Source: a bacterium
GTDB lineage: Bacteria > Bacteroidota > Bacteroidia > Chitinophagales > Chitinophagaceae
NCBI GenBank assembly: GCA_027364635.1
Contig: DAHXOZ010000009.1
Span: 1-36,826 of the forward strand
Direction: 5' to 3'
DNA: 36,826 bases
Part shown: positions 22,469 to 31,488 of the stretch, piece after piece
How the letters are laid out: each line of letters starts with the position of its first letter
Position numbering within the stretch: the stretch's first letter is position 1
Notes under the pieces: generated by a model
Told to the model about the DNA's origin: nothing
The model's input: only the letters and a program-made list of their open reading frames with translations
Database searches by the model: none
Position numbers and translations under genes: made by a program

Positions 22469-25400
22469 TTAACTACAGCCCATACTATTACCACAGTTTA
22501 AACATTTGTAACACGTACCACTGCGTATAGTTATGTGCCCGCACGTATTACAGGCAGGAGCATCACTCTGCATATTTTTTGAAGCCGCATTAACGGCATC
22601 TAAATCTGTATTTACTTTTTTTACATGTTCTGATCTATAAGACTTTTGTGCTTTTATACCGGCAGAACCTGTAACTCTTATTTCGCTTAGTTCAGGAACA
22701 CGCTCTCCAATGGTAGGGGTATTTTCATCCCAGGGTTTATTACCAAGGTTTTCAACTTCCGGTTTGTCCAAAACATGCACCAAATCATTCCTTCCAAGGT
22801 ATTCATAGGCTAACGAGCGGAACATGAAGTCTATAATGGAAGTCGTGGTTTTGATATTAGGATGTTCTACCATTCCTGATGGTTCAAAACGGGTGAACAC
22901 AAATTTTTCTACAAACTCTTCCAAAGGCACACCATATTGAAGGCCAATGGAGATTGAGATAGCAAAACAGTTAAGCATACTGCGCATAGTAGCACCTTCT
23001 TTTGCCATATCAATAAATATTTCTCCCAGAGTGCCATCGCTGTATTCGCCGGTTCTGAGGAATAAAGCCTGACCATTGATTTTGGCTTTTTGAGTGAAGC
23101 CTCTTCTTTTTGCCGGCAAGGACCTGCGCTCTACTATCATTGCCAGTTGGCGTTTTAAAGAAGTGTCTGCACTGTTCTGAACTCTTTTGTTTACTTCTTC
23201 CAATAAGTCATCAACCGTCAATTGACCCATGTTAATAAGAGCGGTTTCATGCTGTTGTTCCACGCTCTCTTCTTCATCTTCATTTTTCTTTTTCTTATCG
23301 CTTTTATTGCTTAGTGGTTGTGATAATTTTGATCCATCACGGTAAAGTGCACACGCTTTTAGGCCAAGTTTCCAGCTTAAGAGATACGCTTCTTCAATTT
23401 CAGCAAGGGTTGCTTCATTGGGAAGATTAATCGTTTTAGAAATAGCCCCGCTTAAGAAAGGTTGTGCGGCAGCCATCATTTTTATATGGCCACTATAATG
23501 AATGTATCTTTCGCCGATATTGCCGCATTTGTTTGCGCAATCGAATACAGGTAAATGTTCATCTTTTAAATAAGGAGCACCTTCAACTGTCATGGTTCCA
23601 CATATATAAATATTCGCTTCCTCTATTTGTTCATCGGTAAATCCTAAAGCATTTAATAAGCTCCATTCAAAATTATTATAGTCTTCAGCTTTAAAACCAA
23701 GGCGTTGTAAGCATTCTTCCCCGAGGTTAAAAGCGTTGAAAACAAACCCGATTTCAAATGCAGTAGGTAATGCTGCTTCTATTTTTTGCAAATCACTGGT
23801 ATTAAATCCTTTTTTGGCAAGAGATTCAAAATTGATATGAGGCGCATTTTTTAAAGTAGCATGGCCTTTTGCGTAGTTTACAATTTCTTCAATTTGAGTT
23901 TCTGAATATTTTAAGTTGCGCAATGCCTGTGGTACACTCTGGTTAATTATTTTGAAATAACCACCACCACTTAATTTTTTAAACTTAACCAAAGCAAAAT
24001 CAGGTTCTACTCCTGTTGTGTCACAATCCATTACCAACCCGATAGTGCCTGTTGGAGCTATTACAGTAGTTTGTGCATTTCTGTATCCAAATTTTTCGCC
24101 AAGCCTTACCGCATCATCCCATGCTTTGGTAGCGGCTTTCAGCAAATAATCAGGGCAATCTTTTGCATTAATCCCCTGGGGTTTTATTTCAATGCCTTCA
24201 TAGGCTTCCATTGCATCGTACGCTGCAGCACGATGATTGCGCATCACACGAAGCATATGTTTTTTATTTTCTTCATACCTGCTAAATGTACCTAATTGTT
24301 CTGCAAGTTCTGCTGAGGTTTTATAAGCGATGCCCGTCATGATAGCAGTAATAGCGCCGGCAATTCCACGGGCCTTATCGCTATCGTAAGGAATTCCGCT
24401 AACCATAAGCATGCTTCCAAGATTAGCAAAACCTAAACCTAATGTTCTGTAATCATAACTTAATTGCGCTACTTCTTTGCTGGGAAACTGTGCCATTAAA
24501 ACTGAAATTTCCAAAACGGTTGTCCATAAACGAACTGTATATTCAAAACCCGAAACGTCGAATGTGTTATTGTCTTCATTAAAAAATTTGCGAAGATTTA
24601 CGGATGCAAGATTACAGGCTGTATTGTCGAGGAACATATATTCACTACAAGGGTTGCTTGCTCTTATCCTTCCACCTTCAGGGCAGGTGTGCCATTCATT
24701 GATGGTTGTATCATATTGTGTTCCCGGATCTGCACAGCGCCATGCGGCATAATTAATTTCGTCCCATAATTTTTTTGCCTTAATGGTTTTCATAGTGTGG
24801 CCATCGCTTCTTGCTTTCAATTCCCAGTTGCCATTTTTTTCAAGAGCATGAAAAAAATCGTTGGAAATGCGAACAGAATTGTTGCTATTTTGTCCGCTTA
24901 CTGTTTTATACGCTTCTCCTTCATAATCGCTTGGATAGCCAGCTGCAATTAAGGCAGCAACTTTCTTTTCTTCTTCTACTTTCCAGTTTACGAAAGTTTC
25001 AATTTCAGGATGATCAATATCAAGGCAAACCATTTTTGCAGCGCGCCTGGTAGTTCCGCCGCTTTTGATAGCACCGGCAGCCCTGTCGCCAATTTTAAGA
25101 AAACTCATTAAACCACTGGAAGTACCACCGCCACTTAGCTTTTCTCCTTCACCACGAATACTGCTGAAGTTGGTTCCTACGCCACTTCCATATTTAAAAA
25201 TTCTTGCTTCGCGAACCCATAAGTCCATAATTCCACCTTCATTAACCAGGTCATCTTCTACGCTTAAAATAAAACAGGCATGAGGTTGAGGCCGTTCATA
25301 TGCTGAAGTAGATTTTTTAAGAATACCATCTTTTCCATCAACATAATAATGGCCTTGTGGTTTTCCTGTGATACCATATACCTCATGTAAACCGGTATTA

Positions 25401-25816
25401 AACCATTGGGGAGAATTAGGCACACACGATTGATTTAAAATGGCATAAACTAACTCGTCATAGAATACCTGAGCATCTTCTTTTGTAGCGAAATAATTAT
25501 TTCTTTCGCCCCAAACACGCCAGCAATGAGCCATACGATGGGCCACCTGTTTGATAGAGGTTTCTCTTCCCGTACTTCCGTCTGGTTGTGGCACTCCGGC
25601 TTTTCGAAAATACTTTTGGGCTAAAATGTCAGTAGCAATCTGGCTCCATTGCTTCGGCACTTCCACATTATCCATTTGAAAAACAACCTCACCGGTGGTG
25701 TTTTTAATTATCGACGTGCGGTAATCATATTCGAACATTTCAAAAGGTGTAAGCCCCTCTTTGGTAAAATGCCGGGGGAAACGGAGACCGGCCTGAGCTT
25801 GTTTTTTTCTAGCCAT
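22469..25816 (-). CDS. nrdJ: Adenosylcobalamin-dependent ribonucleotide reductase (class II)
   Basis: A 1115-aa enzyme reducing ribonucleotides to deoxyribonucleotides with a B12-derived radical. Visible marks: the N-terminal substrate-site Cys in SCVPNSPQWFNTGL; the glycine-rich GSGVGTNFSSIRGEGEKLSG; the radical-site segment NPCSEYMFLDNTACNLASVN; and the phosphate-binding loop APTGTIGLVMDCDTTGVEPD. A TSCPD-type extension covers about 890-1000. A four-Cys zinc ribbon ends the protein (CNTCGH, CYKCLNCG). The acidic linker near residue 850 is low complexity. Because B12 is needed, the organism must make or import cobalamin; no cobalamin riboswitch was seen in the 243-nt leader. The start MARKKQAQ is well placed. 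Confidence 0.96.
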   Translation of the reverse strand: MARKKQAQAGLRFPRHFTKEGLTPFEMFEYDYRTSIIKNTTGEVVFQMDNVEVPKQWSQIATDILAQKYFRKAGVPQPDGSTGRETSIKQVAHRMAHCWRVWGERNNYFATKEDAQVFYDELVYAILNQSCVPNSPQWFNTGLHEVYGITGKPQGHYYVDGKDGILKKSTSAYERPQPHACFILSVEDDLVNEGGIMDLWVREARIFKYGSGVGTNFSSIRGEGEKLSGGGTSSGLMSFLKIGDRAAGAIKSGGTTRRAAKMVCLDIDHPEIETFVNWKVEEEKKVAALIAAGYPSDYEGEAYKTVSGQNSNNSVRISNDFFHALEKNGNWELKARSDGHTMKTIKAKKLWDEINYAAWRCADPGTQYDTTINEWHTCPEGGRIRASNPCSEYMFLDNTACNLASVNLRKFFNEDNNTFDVSGFEYTVRLWTTVLEISVLMAQFPSKEVAQLSYDYRTLGLGFANLGSMLMVSGIPYDSDKARGIAGAITAIMTGIAYKTSAELAEQLGTFSRYEENKKHMLRVMRNHRAAAYDAMEAYEGIEIKPQGINAKDCPDYLLKAATKAWDDAVRLGEKFGYRNAQTTVIAPTGTIGLVMDCDTTGVEPDFALVKFKKLSGGGYFKIINQSVPQALRNLKYSETQIEEIVNYAKGHATLKNAPHINFESLAKKGFNTSDLQKIEAALPTAFEIGFVFNAFNLGEECLQRLGFKAEDYNNFEWSLLNALGFTDEQIEEANIYICGTMTVEGAPYLKDEHLPVFDCANKCGNIGERYIHYSGHIKMMAAAQPFLSGAISKTINLPNEATLAEIEEAYLLSWKLGLKACALYRDGSKLSQPLSNKSDKKKKNEDEEESVEQQHETALINMGQLTVDDLLEEVNKRVQNSADTSLKRQLAMIVERRSLPAKRRGFTQKAKINGQALFLRTGEYSDGTLGEIFIDMAKEGATMRSMLNCFAISISIGLQYGVPLEEFVEKFVFTRFEPSGMVEHPNIKTTTSIIDFMFRSLAYEYLGRNDLVHVLDKPEVENLGNKPWDENTPTIGERVPELSEIRVTGSAGIKAQKSYRSEHVKKVNTDLDAVNAASKNMQSDAPACNTCGHITIRSGTCYKCLNCGNSMGCS

Positions 25817-26059
25817 GGGTAATAAGTATTTTTGTTTAAAATTATTTTTTTTTGGGTTGCGGGAGAACGAAAATATTTTTTATAAATCACAAATCCTGAC
25901 CAAAATTTTCAACAGCCTGTGGATAAGAATTATATAAATATTTTGAAAGCAGGCGGGTATTGAGTTAAATGATTTTTATACATGGTATAAAGAAAAATAA
26001 TTGCAGTTTTTTCAATTTTTGGCATTATAATCTATTATAATATATAACTTTAATTAATT

Positions 26060-26512
26060 ATGCGAACAGTCATTCAAAGGGTGTCAAAAGCTTCTGTAAC
26101 TATTGATAATGCTATAAAATCTTCAATAAAAGTTGGTTTACTGGTGTTTGCAGGTATTGAAGATTCAGATAACGAAGAAGATATCAAATGGTTAAGTAAT
26201 AAAATTGTAAACCTTCGCATATTTAATGATGAAAACGAAGTGCCGAACATTTCTGTTAAGGAAATTGACGGTGATATACTGCTGGTAAGCCAGTTTACTC
26301 TTCAGGCTTCTACCAAAAAAGGAAACAGGCCTTCGTATGTAAAAGCGAGTAAACCCGATATTGCTATTCCCTTATATGAAAAATTTATCAGTCAATTGGA
26401 AACTGACCTTTCTAAAAAAATAGCTACCGGCAAATTTGGAGCGGATATGAAAGTGGAATTAATAAACGATGGCCCGGTGACAATAATGATTGATTCGAAG
26501 AACAGGGAATAA
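26060..26512 (+). CDS. dtd: D-aminoacyl-tRNA deacylase
   Basis: A 150-aa editing enzyme that removes D-amino acids (and Gly from tRNA-Ala) from mischarged tRNAs, acting as a homodimer. The start MRTVIQRVSKASVTID is typical. The catalytic/substrate motifs LLVSQFTLQASTKKGNRPSY and NDGPVTIMID correspond to the SQxTL and GPVT elements of the family. Length is normal. A weak promoter-like TAACTTTA lies at 26045-26052. The MazG-like gene follows after 35 nt, so an operon is likely. Confidence 0.97.
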   Translation: MRTVIQRVSKASVTIDNAIKSSIKVGLLVFAGIEDSDNEEDIKWLSNKIVNLRIFNDENEVPNISVKEIDGDILLVSQFTLQASTKKGNRPSYVKASKPDIAIPLYEKFISQLETDLSKKIATGKFGADMKVELINDGPVTIMIDSKNRE

Positions 26513-26547
26513 ATTACACTAATTTTGACTTCATCAAAAAAATCTTA

Positions 26548-26874
26548 ATGTCAATAGAGCAAGCCCAAAAAGAAATAGATCAATGGATAAATACCACCGG
26601 CGTTCGCTACTTCAATGAACTTACCAATTTGGGTATTTTAATGGAAGAAGTTGGAGAACTTTCGAGATTGATGGTAAGAAAATTTGGCGAGCAATCTTTT
26701 AAAGAAAATGAGAGTGAAAAGGATCTTGCTGATGAAATGGCCGATGTACTTTGGGTTTTAATCTGCCTCGCCAATCAAACAGGTGTAGATCTGACTTCAG
26801 CACTTCAAAAAAATTTTGAAAAGAAAAATTTGCGTGATGCTGAGCGACATAAAAAAAATCCGAAGTTGAAATGA
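26548..26874 (+). CDS. MazG-like nucleotide pyrophosphohydrolase
   Basis: A 108-aa all-helical protein that probably hydrolyses (d)NTPs to monophosphates. The metal-binding pairs are visible: EEVGE (near residues 32-36, EExxE) and DEMAD (near 62-66, ExxD). They sit on consecutive helices, as in the single-domain MazG/iMazG group. Length is half that of the duplicated MazG. It follows dtd, and the two would fit a small quality-control operon (tRNA editing and nucleotide-pool cleaning), which is inference from adjacency. Confidence 0.9.
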   Translation: MSIEQAQKEIDQWINTTGVRYFNELTNLGILMEEVGELSRLMVRKFGEQSFKENESEKDLADEMADVLWVLICLANQTGVDLTSALQKNFEKKNLRDAERHKKNPKLK

Positions 26875-26987
26875 TTAATTTTTAATCGGGTCAAAATAAA
26901 AATTTAGATTTTTTATTCTTTTACTAACTTAAGTTTCTGATTACTTTAAAATCATTTTTAACAACTGTTATTTACCTTTATCGCTCC

Positions 26988-28304
26988 TTGTTTTTTTTGC
27001 ATTTCAGTAAAAAATTTATAAACGTGTTTCGCATATTTTCTTTTTTTGTTTTTATTTTTTCATTTCTTCAACTTTCGGTTTCTGCACAGTACAATGTTCC
27101 GCTGTACACTTCTTACACTACCGATGCAGCGCGTGCAAAAATGAAAGATGGATTAATCAATTACAGCATCTCTAAAAATTTTTCTATACCTCTTTCTGAT
27201 TCTACCGAAGAAAACTGGGAGGAAGCTTTTGATGCCATGGAAGTAATGGAATATAGTACTCCCTACACCCAAAGTAAAGTCAGATCAGCGTTTGACAGTA
27301 TTGAAAACAGGAGTATTTCTTTTCAGAGGGCGCTATTAGAAGTAGCCTACAGTAATTATCCTGGAAAATTTCTTTCTCATGCTGAATTTTTGTTACAAAA
27401 GACAACTGATCCCAAAATATTTGCGATGTGTGCTGAATATTTGATGCAAGGGAATAAAAGTGAAATCGTAAAAGAAAATATTTCAAAAAAACTTATTGAA
27501 AAATTCAGTGATACCGCTTATAAGAATCCTATTCTTTATATGTTGCAAACCAGGCTTTCGCCGGATAAGATTCATTCATATTCAATTAGTAAAATTCTTC
27601 CCGAAATTTTTAGCAGAAATTTTCTTCCTCACCAGGAAGTGATGTACAGTTTACAAAGAAAAAACCGCGATTATCCAGGGATGGTAATCATCAGAAATGC
27701 GGATGGAGACTTTGTCAGAGATTCAACAGGAAAAATTTTTACCGTTACGCAACTTGCAAGAAGTATTACCAATTTGCCGGGATATTTAACCAATGGAAAT
27801 ACGCCGCAAGGCATTTTTAAAATGTATGGGTTTAAAGTTTCGATGGGAAATTTTATCGGCCCAACAGCCAATGTGCAAATGGGAATGCCGGTAGAGTTAA
27901 GCCTTCAAAAGTTTTTTGATAACGAAGCTATTTTAGATTCTACCTGGACAATAGATTATTACAAAAACCTGATTCCAAAAAACTTACAGGATTTTTTACC
28001 TCTATACGAATCTTATTATGCAGGCCTTGCGGGAAGAAGTGAAATTATCGCTCATGGCACAACTATAGATCCCAGTTATTATTTAGGGAAACCCTATTAC
28101 CCCTTAACTCCCACGGAAGGATGTTTGTGCACCAAAGAAATTTGGAACGGAAAAAGAATAGAAAGCGACCAACAAAAATTAGTGAATGGATTGTTGAAAG
28201 CCGGCGGTGCAAACGGGTATTGTGTGGTGATAGAAATTGATAATAAACAAGCGCCGGTGGTTTTGAATGATGTACTTCCTTTTTTATCAATTAAGAATCA
28301 TTAA
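26988..28304 (+). CDS. Exported L,D-transpeptidase-like (YkuD-type) protein
   Basis: Up to 438 aa. The N-terminus is a signal peptide or anchor (VFRIFSFFVFIFSFLQLSVS, then AQ). Starts TTG 26988, TTG 26997 and GTG 27024 are all possible; no ATG fits. The first 230 residues are a helical region without a recognised family. The C-terminal third resembles the YkuD fold: MVIIRNADGDFVRDSTG, NTPQGIFKMYG, a conserved His in AHGTTID (H356 in the long numbering) and the Cys segment TPTEGCLCTKE (C379, C381), corresponding to HG...SxGCxR. The usual Arg after the Cys is replaced by a second Cys. It is probably periplasmic and may modify peptidoglycan or a related peptide; activity is uncertain. Confidence 0.75.
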   Translation: MFFLHFSKKFINVFRIFSFFVFIFSFLQLSVSAQYNVPLYTSYTTDAARAKMKDGLINYSISKNFSIPLSDSTEENWEEAFDAMEVMEYSTPYTQSKVRSAFDSIENRSISFQRALLEVAYSNYPGKFLSHAEFLLQKTTDPKIFAMCAEYLMQGNKSEIVKENISKKLIEKFSDTAYKNPILYMLQTRLSPDKIHSYSISKILPEIFSRNFLPHQEVMYSLQRKNRDYPGMVIIRNADGDFVRDSTGKIFTVTQLARSITNLPGYLTNGNTPQGIFKMYGFKVSMGNFIGPTANVQMGMPVELSLQKFFDNEAILDSTWTIDYYKNLIPKNLQDFLPLYESYYAGLAGRSEIIAHGTTIDPSYYLGKPYYPLTPTEGCLCTKEIWNGKRIESDQQKLVNGLLKAGGANGYCVVIEIDNKQAPVVLNDVLPFLSIKNH

Positions 28305-28367
28305 ACTAATCAATAATCAATTTTCAATAATCAAGGAACATAATTTAATAATTAAATAATACAATAA

Positions 28368-29645
28368 TTGACCTCAACTCCTTTGGCAGAAAGGCTTCGG
28401 CCGGAAACATTAGACGAACTTATCGGTCAGCAACACCTTACCGGTAAAGGAAGTATTTTGCGCAACGCACTGGAAAATCATAAAATTCCTTCTATGATTT
28501 TGTGGGGGCCGCCGGGAGTAGGAAAAACGACTATCGCTAATATTATTGCTCACACTTTAAAGGCGCCTTTTTATACTTTAAGCGCTATTTCATCAGGAGT
28601 AAAAGAGGTGCGTGAAGTAATTGAAAAAGCAAAGCACGAAGAAAATGCGATACTTTTTATAGATGAAATTCACCGGTTCAATAAAGGGCAACAAGATGCT
28701 TTACTTGGAGCTGTAGAAAAAGGAATTATCACGTTAATTGGCGCTACCACTGAAAATCCGTCGTTTGAAGTGAACAGCGCTTTGCTAAGCCGCTGCCAGG
28801 TTTATATTTTAAAACCATTAAAAAAGGAAGATTTAATTGAATTGTTGAATCATGCTCTAAAAGCAGATGCAATTCTCTCTAAAAAAAATATTGAAATCAA
28901 AGAAACCGAAGCGTTAATTAATTTATCAGGTGGTGATGCCCGCCGGTTATTGAATCTTCTTGAACTAACTGCAGACCAAATTTCTTCAAGCAAAAATACC
29001 GGCGAACCTGTTATCATAACCGACGAACAAGTGATAAATGCTGCGCAGCAAAAAGTAGCGTTGTATGATAAAAAAGGAGAGCAACATTATGATATTATTT
29101 CAGCATTTATAAAATCGATTCGCGGAAGCGACCCCAATGCTGCGGTTTATTGGCTGGCGCGAATGATTGAAGGAGGAGAAGATCTAAAATTTATTGCGCG
29201 AAGAATGGTAATACTTGCAAGCGAAGATATCGGTAATGCGAATCCGACAGCTTTGGTTTTGGCAACCAATACTTTCCAGGCGGTAAACGTGATCGGTTAT
29301 CCTGAATCAAGAATTATTTTATCTCAATGTGCCACATACCTTGCCTCCTCTCCAAAAAGCAATGCGGCTGTTGCAGCTATCGGCAAAGCGGAAAGTTTGG
29401 TAAAACAATTTGGCGATCTTCCGGTTCCATTAGAGATCAGGAATGCGCCAACGAAATTGATGAAGAAACTGGATTATGGAAAAAATTATCAATATGCACA
29501 CAATTATGAAAACAATTTTGCGAATATGGAATTTCTACCAGAAGAAATTAAAAACACAGTGATTTATAATCCGGGAAAAAATGCGAGAGAAGAAGAGCTC
29601 AGAAAATTTTTAAAACAAAGATGGAAAGAAAAATATGGGTATTGA
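28368..29645 (+). CDS. rarA: Replication-associated recombination ATPase RarA (MgsA)
   Basis: A 425-aa AAA+ ATPase of the RarA/MgsA/WRNIP1 family, acting at stalled replication forks and single-strand gaps. The N-terminus PLAERLRPETLDELIGQQHL is diagnostic. Walker A is GPPGVGKTT (47-55), Walker B is ILFIDEIHRF (D99, E100), and sensor 1 is GATTENPSFEV. The C-terminal tetramerisation region reads SIRGSDPNAAVYWLARMIEG and EDIGNANPTAL. The start is TTG at 28368; the next in-frame ATG would remove Walker A. It is followed by a copy of the 16-bp motif 8 nt after the stop. Confidence 0.96.
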   Translation: MTSTPLAERLRPETLDELIGQQHLTGKGSILRNALENHKIPSMILWGPPGVGKTTIANIIAHTLKAPFYTLSAISSGVKEVREVIEKAKHEENAILFIDEIHRFNKGQQDALLGAVEKGIITLIGATTENPSFEVNSALLSRCQVYILKPLKKEDLIELLNHALKADAILSKKNIEIKETEALINLSGGDARRLLNLLELTADQISSSKNTGEPVIITDEQVINAAQQKVALYDKKGEQHYDIISAFIKSIRGSDPNAAVYWLARMIEGGEDLKFIARRMVILASEDIGNANPTALVLATNTFQAVNVIGYPESRIILSQCATYLASSPKSNAAVAAIGKAESLVKQFGDLPVPLEIRNAPTKLMKKLDYGKNYQYAHNYENNFANMEFLPEEIKNTVIYNPGKNAREEELRKFLKQRWKEKYGY

Positions 29646-29652
29646 CCAGGAA

Positions 29653-29668
29653 TAGTAAACCAACAAAT
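29653..29668 (-). repeat. Recurrent 16-bp motif, copy 5 (reverse orientation)
   Basis: On the plus strand TAGTAAACCAACAAAT, the reverse complement of ATTTGTTGGTTTACTA; it matches every defined position. It begins 8 nt after the rarA stop, in the same sense relation to the gene as copies 1 and 4. Confidence 0.5.
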
Positions 29669-29740
29669 AATTCAATTTTTTAGTCTATATCGATTATTTT
29701 AGAATATTCATCACAGTTTATTCATTTTTTTAATTTAATA

Positions 29741-29755
29741 TATAAACCAACAGAT
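29741..29755 (-). repeat. Recurrent motif, diverged copy 6
   Basis: TATAAACCAACAGAT on the plus strand matches the motif with one deletion and one substitution. It stands in the rarA-acetyltransferase spacer, 73 nt after copy 5. Confidence 0.3.
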
Positions 29756-29813
29756 AATTCAGCTTTCTCTTTCTAATTTTACTAAAAAACGGGCATTTAT
29801 AATTCACCTTTTT

Positions 29814-30266
29814 ATGATTTCCTGGCAATGTAAATATTTTGATGATTTAAGCAGTTTGGAGGTATATAAAATACTTCAGCTGCGCAGTGAGGTATTTATC
29901 GTGGAGCAAAATTGTGTATACCAGGATTTTGATGATAAAGACTTACGAGCTTATCATTTTACTGGTTGGCAAGGAGAAAAATTAGTTGCGTATACACGCT
30001 TACTTGCCAAAGGTATTTCTTATGATGATGCGGCCTCCATTGGCCGGGTGGTCACTTCGCCTTCTGTTAGGGGAAAGAAGGTTGGTAAAGAATTAATGCG
30101 ACTATCAATCGACAAAGTTTATAATTTATTTGGAAAAGTTCCTATTCGCATCAGTGCCCAACTTTATTTGAAACATTTTTATGAATCCTTCTCATTTATC
30201 CAGAAAAGTGAGGTTTATATGGAAGATGGCATTGAACATATTTCAATGCTTCGCGATATTACATAA
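29814..30266 (+). CDS. ElaA-like GNAT acetyltransferase
   Basis: A 150-aa GNAT-fold protein similar to ElaA, an acetyl-CoA-dependent N-acetyltransferase of unknown target. Family marks: the N-terminal ILQLRSEVFIVEQNCVYQDF, the strand GEKLVAYTRLL, and the acetyl-CoA loop IGRVVTSPSVRGKKVGKELM (Q/RxxGxG/A variant). The C-terminal YLKHFYESFSF stretch is also typical. Start ATG at 29814. The 168-nt spacer upstream holds two copies of the 16-bp motif. Confidence 0.9.
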   Translation: MISWQCKYFDDLSSLEVYKILQLRSEVFIVEQNCVYQDFDDKDLRAYHFTGWQGEKLVAYTRLLAKGISYDDAASIGRVVTSPSVRGKKVGKELMRLSIDKVYNLFGKVPIRISAQLYLKHFYESFSFIQKSEVYMEDGIEHISMLRDIT

Positions 30267-30361
30267 GCAATAAAGCATATAATTTACCGTTAGGGATATG
30301 TTACCCTCAATATTATTTGAGAGCACATGAATTATTATCCGTACAAAACAATTATTATGCT

Positions 30362-31363
30362 ATGAAAAAACGTATTAAAGCCTTAAGGCTGGCGTGTTTC
30401 ATATTTTTTGTATTCAGTTGTCTGCATTCTTTGCAAGGCTATTCTCAATCTTTAATTATTAGTGGTAATAAAGCAAGATTTGAAGTAGGCTTCAACGTAG
30501 GCCCTTCTTTCTTTTTAGGAGATTTAGGTGGCCATAGCGGTAAAGGAAAGCGATTTATAAAAGATCTTAATTTACCTCTGACTGAAATAATGACCGGCGT
30601 TTTTGCTACTTATTATCCCAATAAATGGCTGGGTATCCGCACTGCGGTGCAGTATGGAAAATTATCAGGAGAAGATAAAATTATAAATACAAAAGGCACT
30701 AATGAATTATACCGCAAGCAAAGAAATCTTGATTTCAGGACCAATATTGCCGAGGCTTATGTTGCCGCTGAAGTTTTTCCATTTATGCTTTTGAACAAGA
30801 ATCAACCTGATTTTTCACCAAGATTACAACCTTATGGGGTAATCGGAGTTGGTTATTTTCATTTTAACCCCCAGGGATCTTTAACAGATGCCAATGGTAA
30901 GAAAACATGGTATTATTTAAGACCTCTGCATACAGAAGGCGAGGGTTTTCCGGAATATCCTAAAAGAAAGGAATATTCGCTTAATCAAATTAATATTCCA
31001 ATGGGAGTGGGTTTAAAATATTATATTTCAGATAGGGTAAATGTGAGTTTGGAAATTTTGCTAAGAAAATCATTTACGGATTACATTGATGATGTAAGTA
31101 CCACTTATATCAATCCTGATTTGTTCAATAAATATTTATCACCCCATGACGCTGCAATTGCAAGGCAGATTTCTGATAAAGTTTTTGCGATAGTAAACCC
31201 GGGACTTACAAGAAATTCACCCGGTACGCAACGGGGAAATCCAAATCAGAATGATTCTTATTTTACTACATTTTTAAAATTTGCAATAAGGATAGGGCCA
31301 ATTTTTGAGAACAGCTATGATAGAAATGTAGCAAGCAGGATGAGATGTCCGCCAAGATTTTAA
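30362..31363 (+). CDS. Outer-membrane beta-barrel protein (DUF6089-like)
   Basis: The ATG at 30362 opens a signal peptide (MKKRIKALRLACFIFFVFSC and on to GYSQ); an in-frame TTG at 30317 would add 15 residues and is less likely. The product is 333 aa. The mature part has alternating strands with aromatic girdle residues (VGFNVGPSFFLGDLGG, GVFATYYPNKWLGIRTAVQY, YGVIGVGYFHFNP, MGVGLKYYISDRVNVSLEIL), as in small 8-stranded barrels. Such proteins in Bacteroidota are structural or of unknown function. The GGHSGKGKRFIKDLN loop near the start is typical of the DUF6089-type group. Function not assigned. Confidence 0.8.
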   Translation: MKKRIKALRLACFIFFVFSCLHSLQGYSQSLIISGNKARFEVGFNVGPSFFLGDLGGHSGKGKRFIKDLNLPLTEIMTGVFATYYPNKWLGIRTAVQYGKLSGEDKIINTKGTNELYRKQRNLDFRTNIAEAYVAAEVFPFMLLNKNQPDFSPRLQPYGVIGVGYFHFNPQGSLTDANGKKTWYYLRPLHTEGEGFPEYPKRKEYSLNQINIPMGVGLKYYISDRVNVSLEILLRKSFTDYIDDVSTTYINPDLFNKYLSPHDAAIARQISDKVFAIVNPGLTRNSPGTQRGNPNQNDSYFTTFLKFAIRIGPIFENSYDRNVASRMRCPPRF

Positions 31364-31488
31364 AATATTTAATTTTTTGATTTTTTGCCTCTGAACGGCA
31401 AAGTATATAATAAAAGCTAAGGCCGGAAAACATTGCATACTCTTGTGCACCGTATAACCCCTGAAACCACGTTTTTTTAGTTTTGTTA

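Noticed and set aside
25817-26059. Cobalamin riboswitch ahead of the B12-dependent reductase
   Set aside because: No conserved B12-box or matching helices were seen in the 243-nt spacer.
31384-31402. Hairpin TTTGCC/GGCAAA between the barrel protein gene and uvrA
   Set aside because: No T-run follows on either strand, so it is not a convincing terminator.
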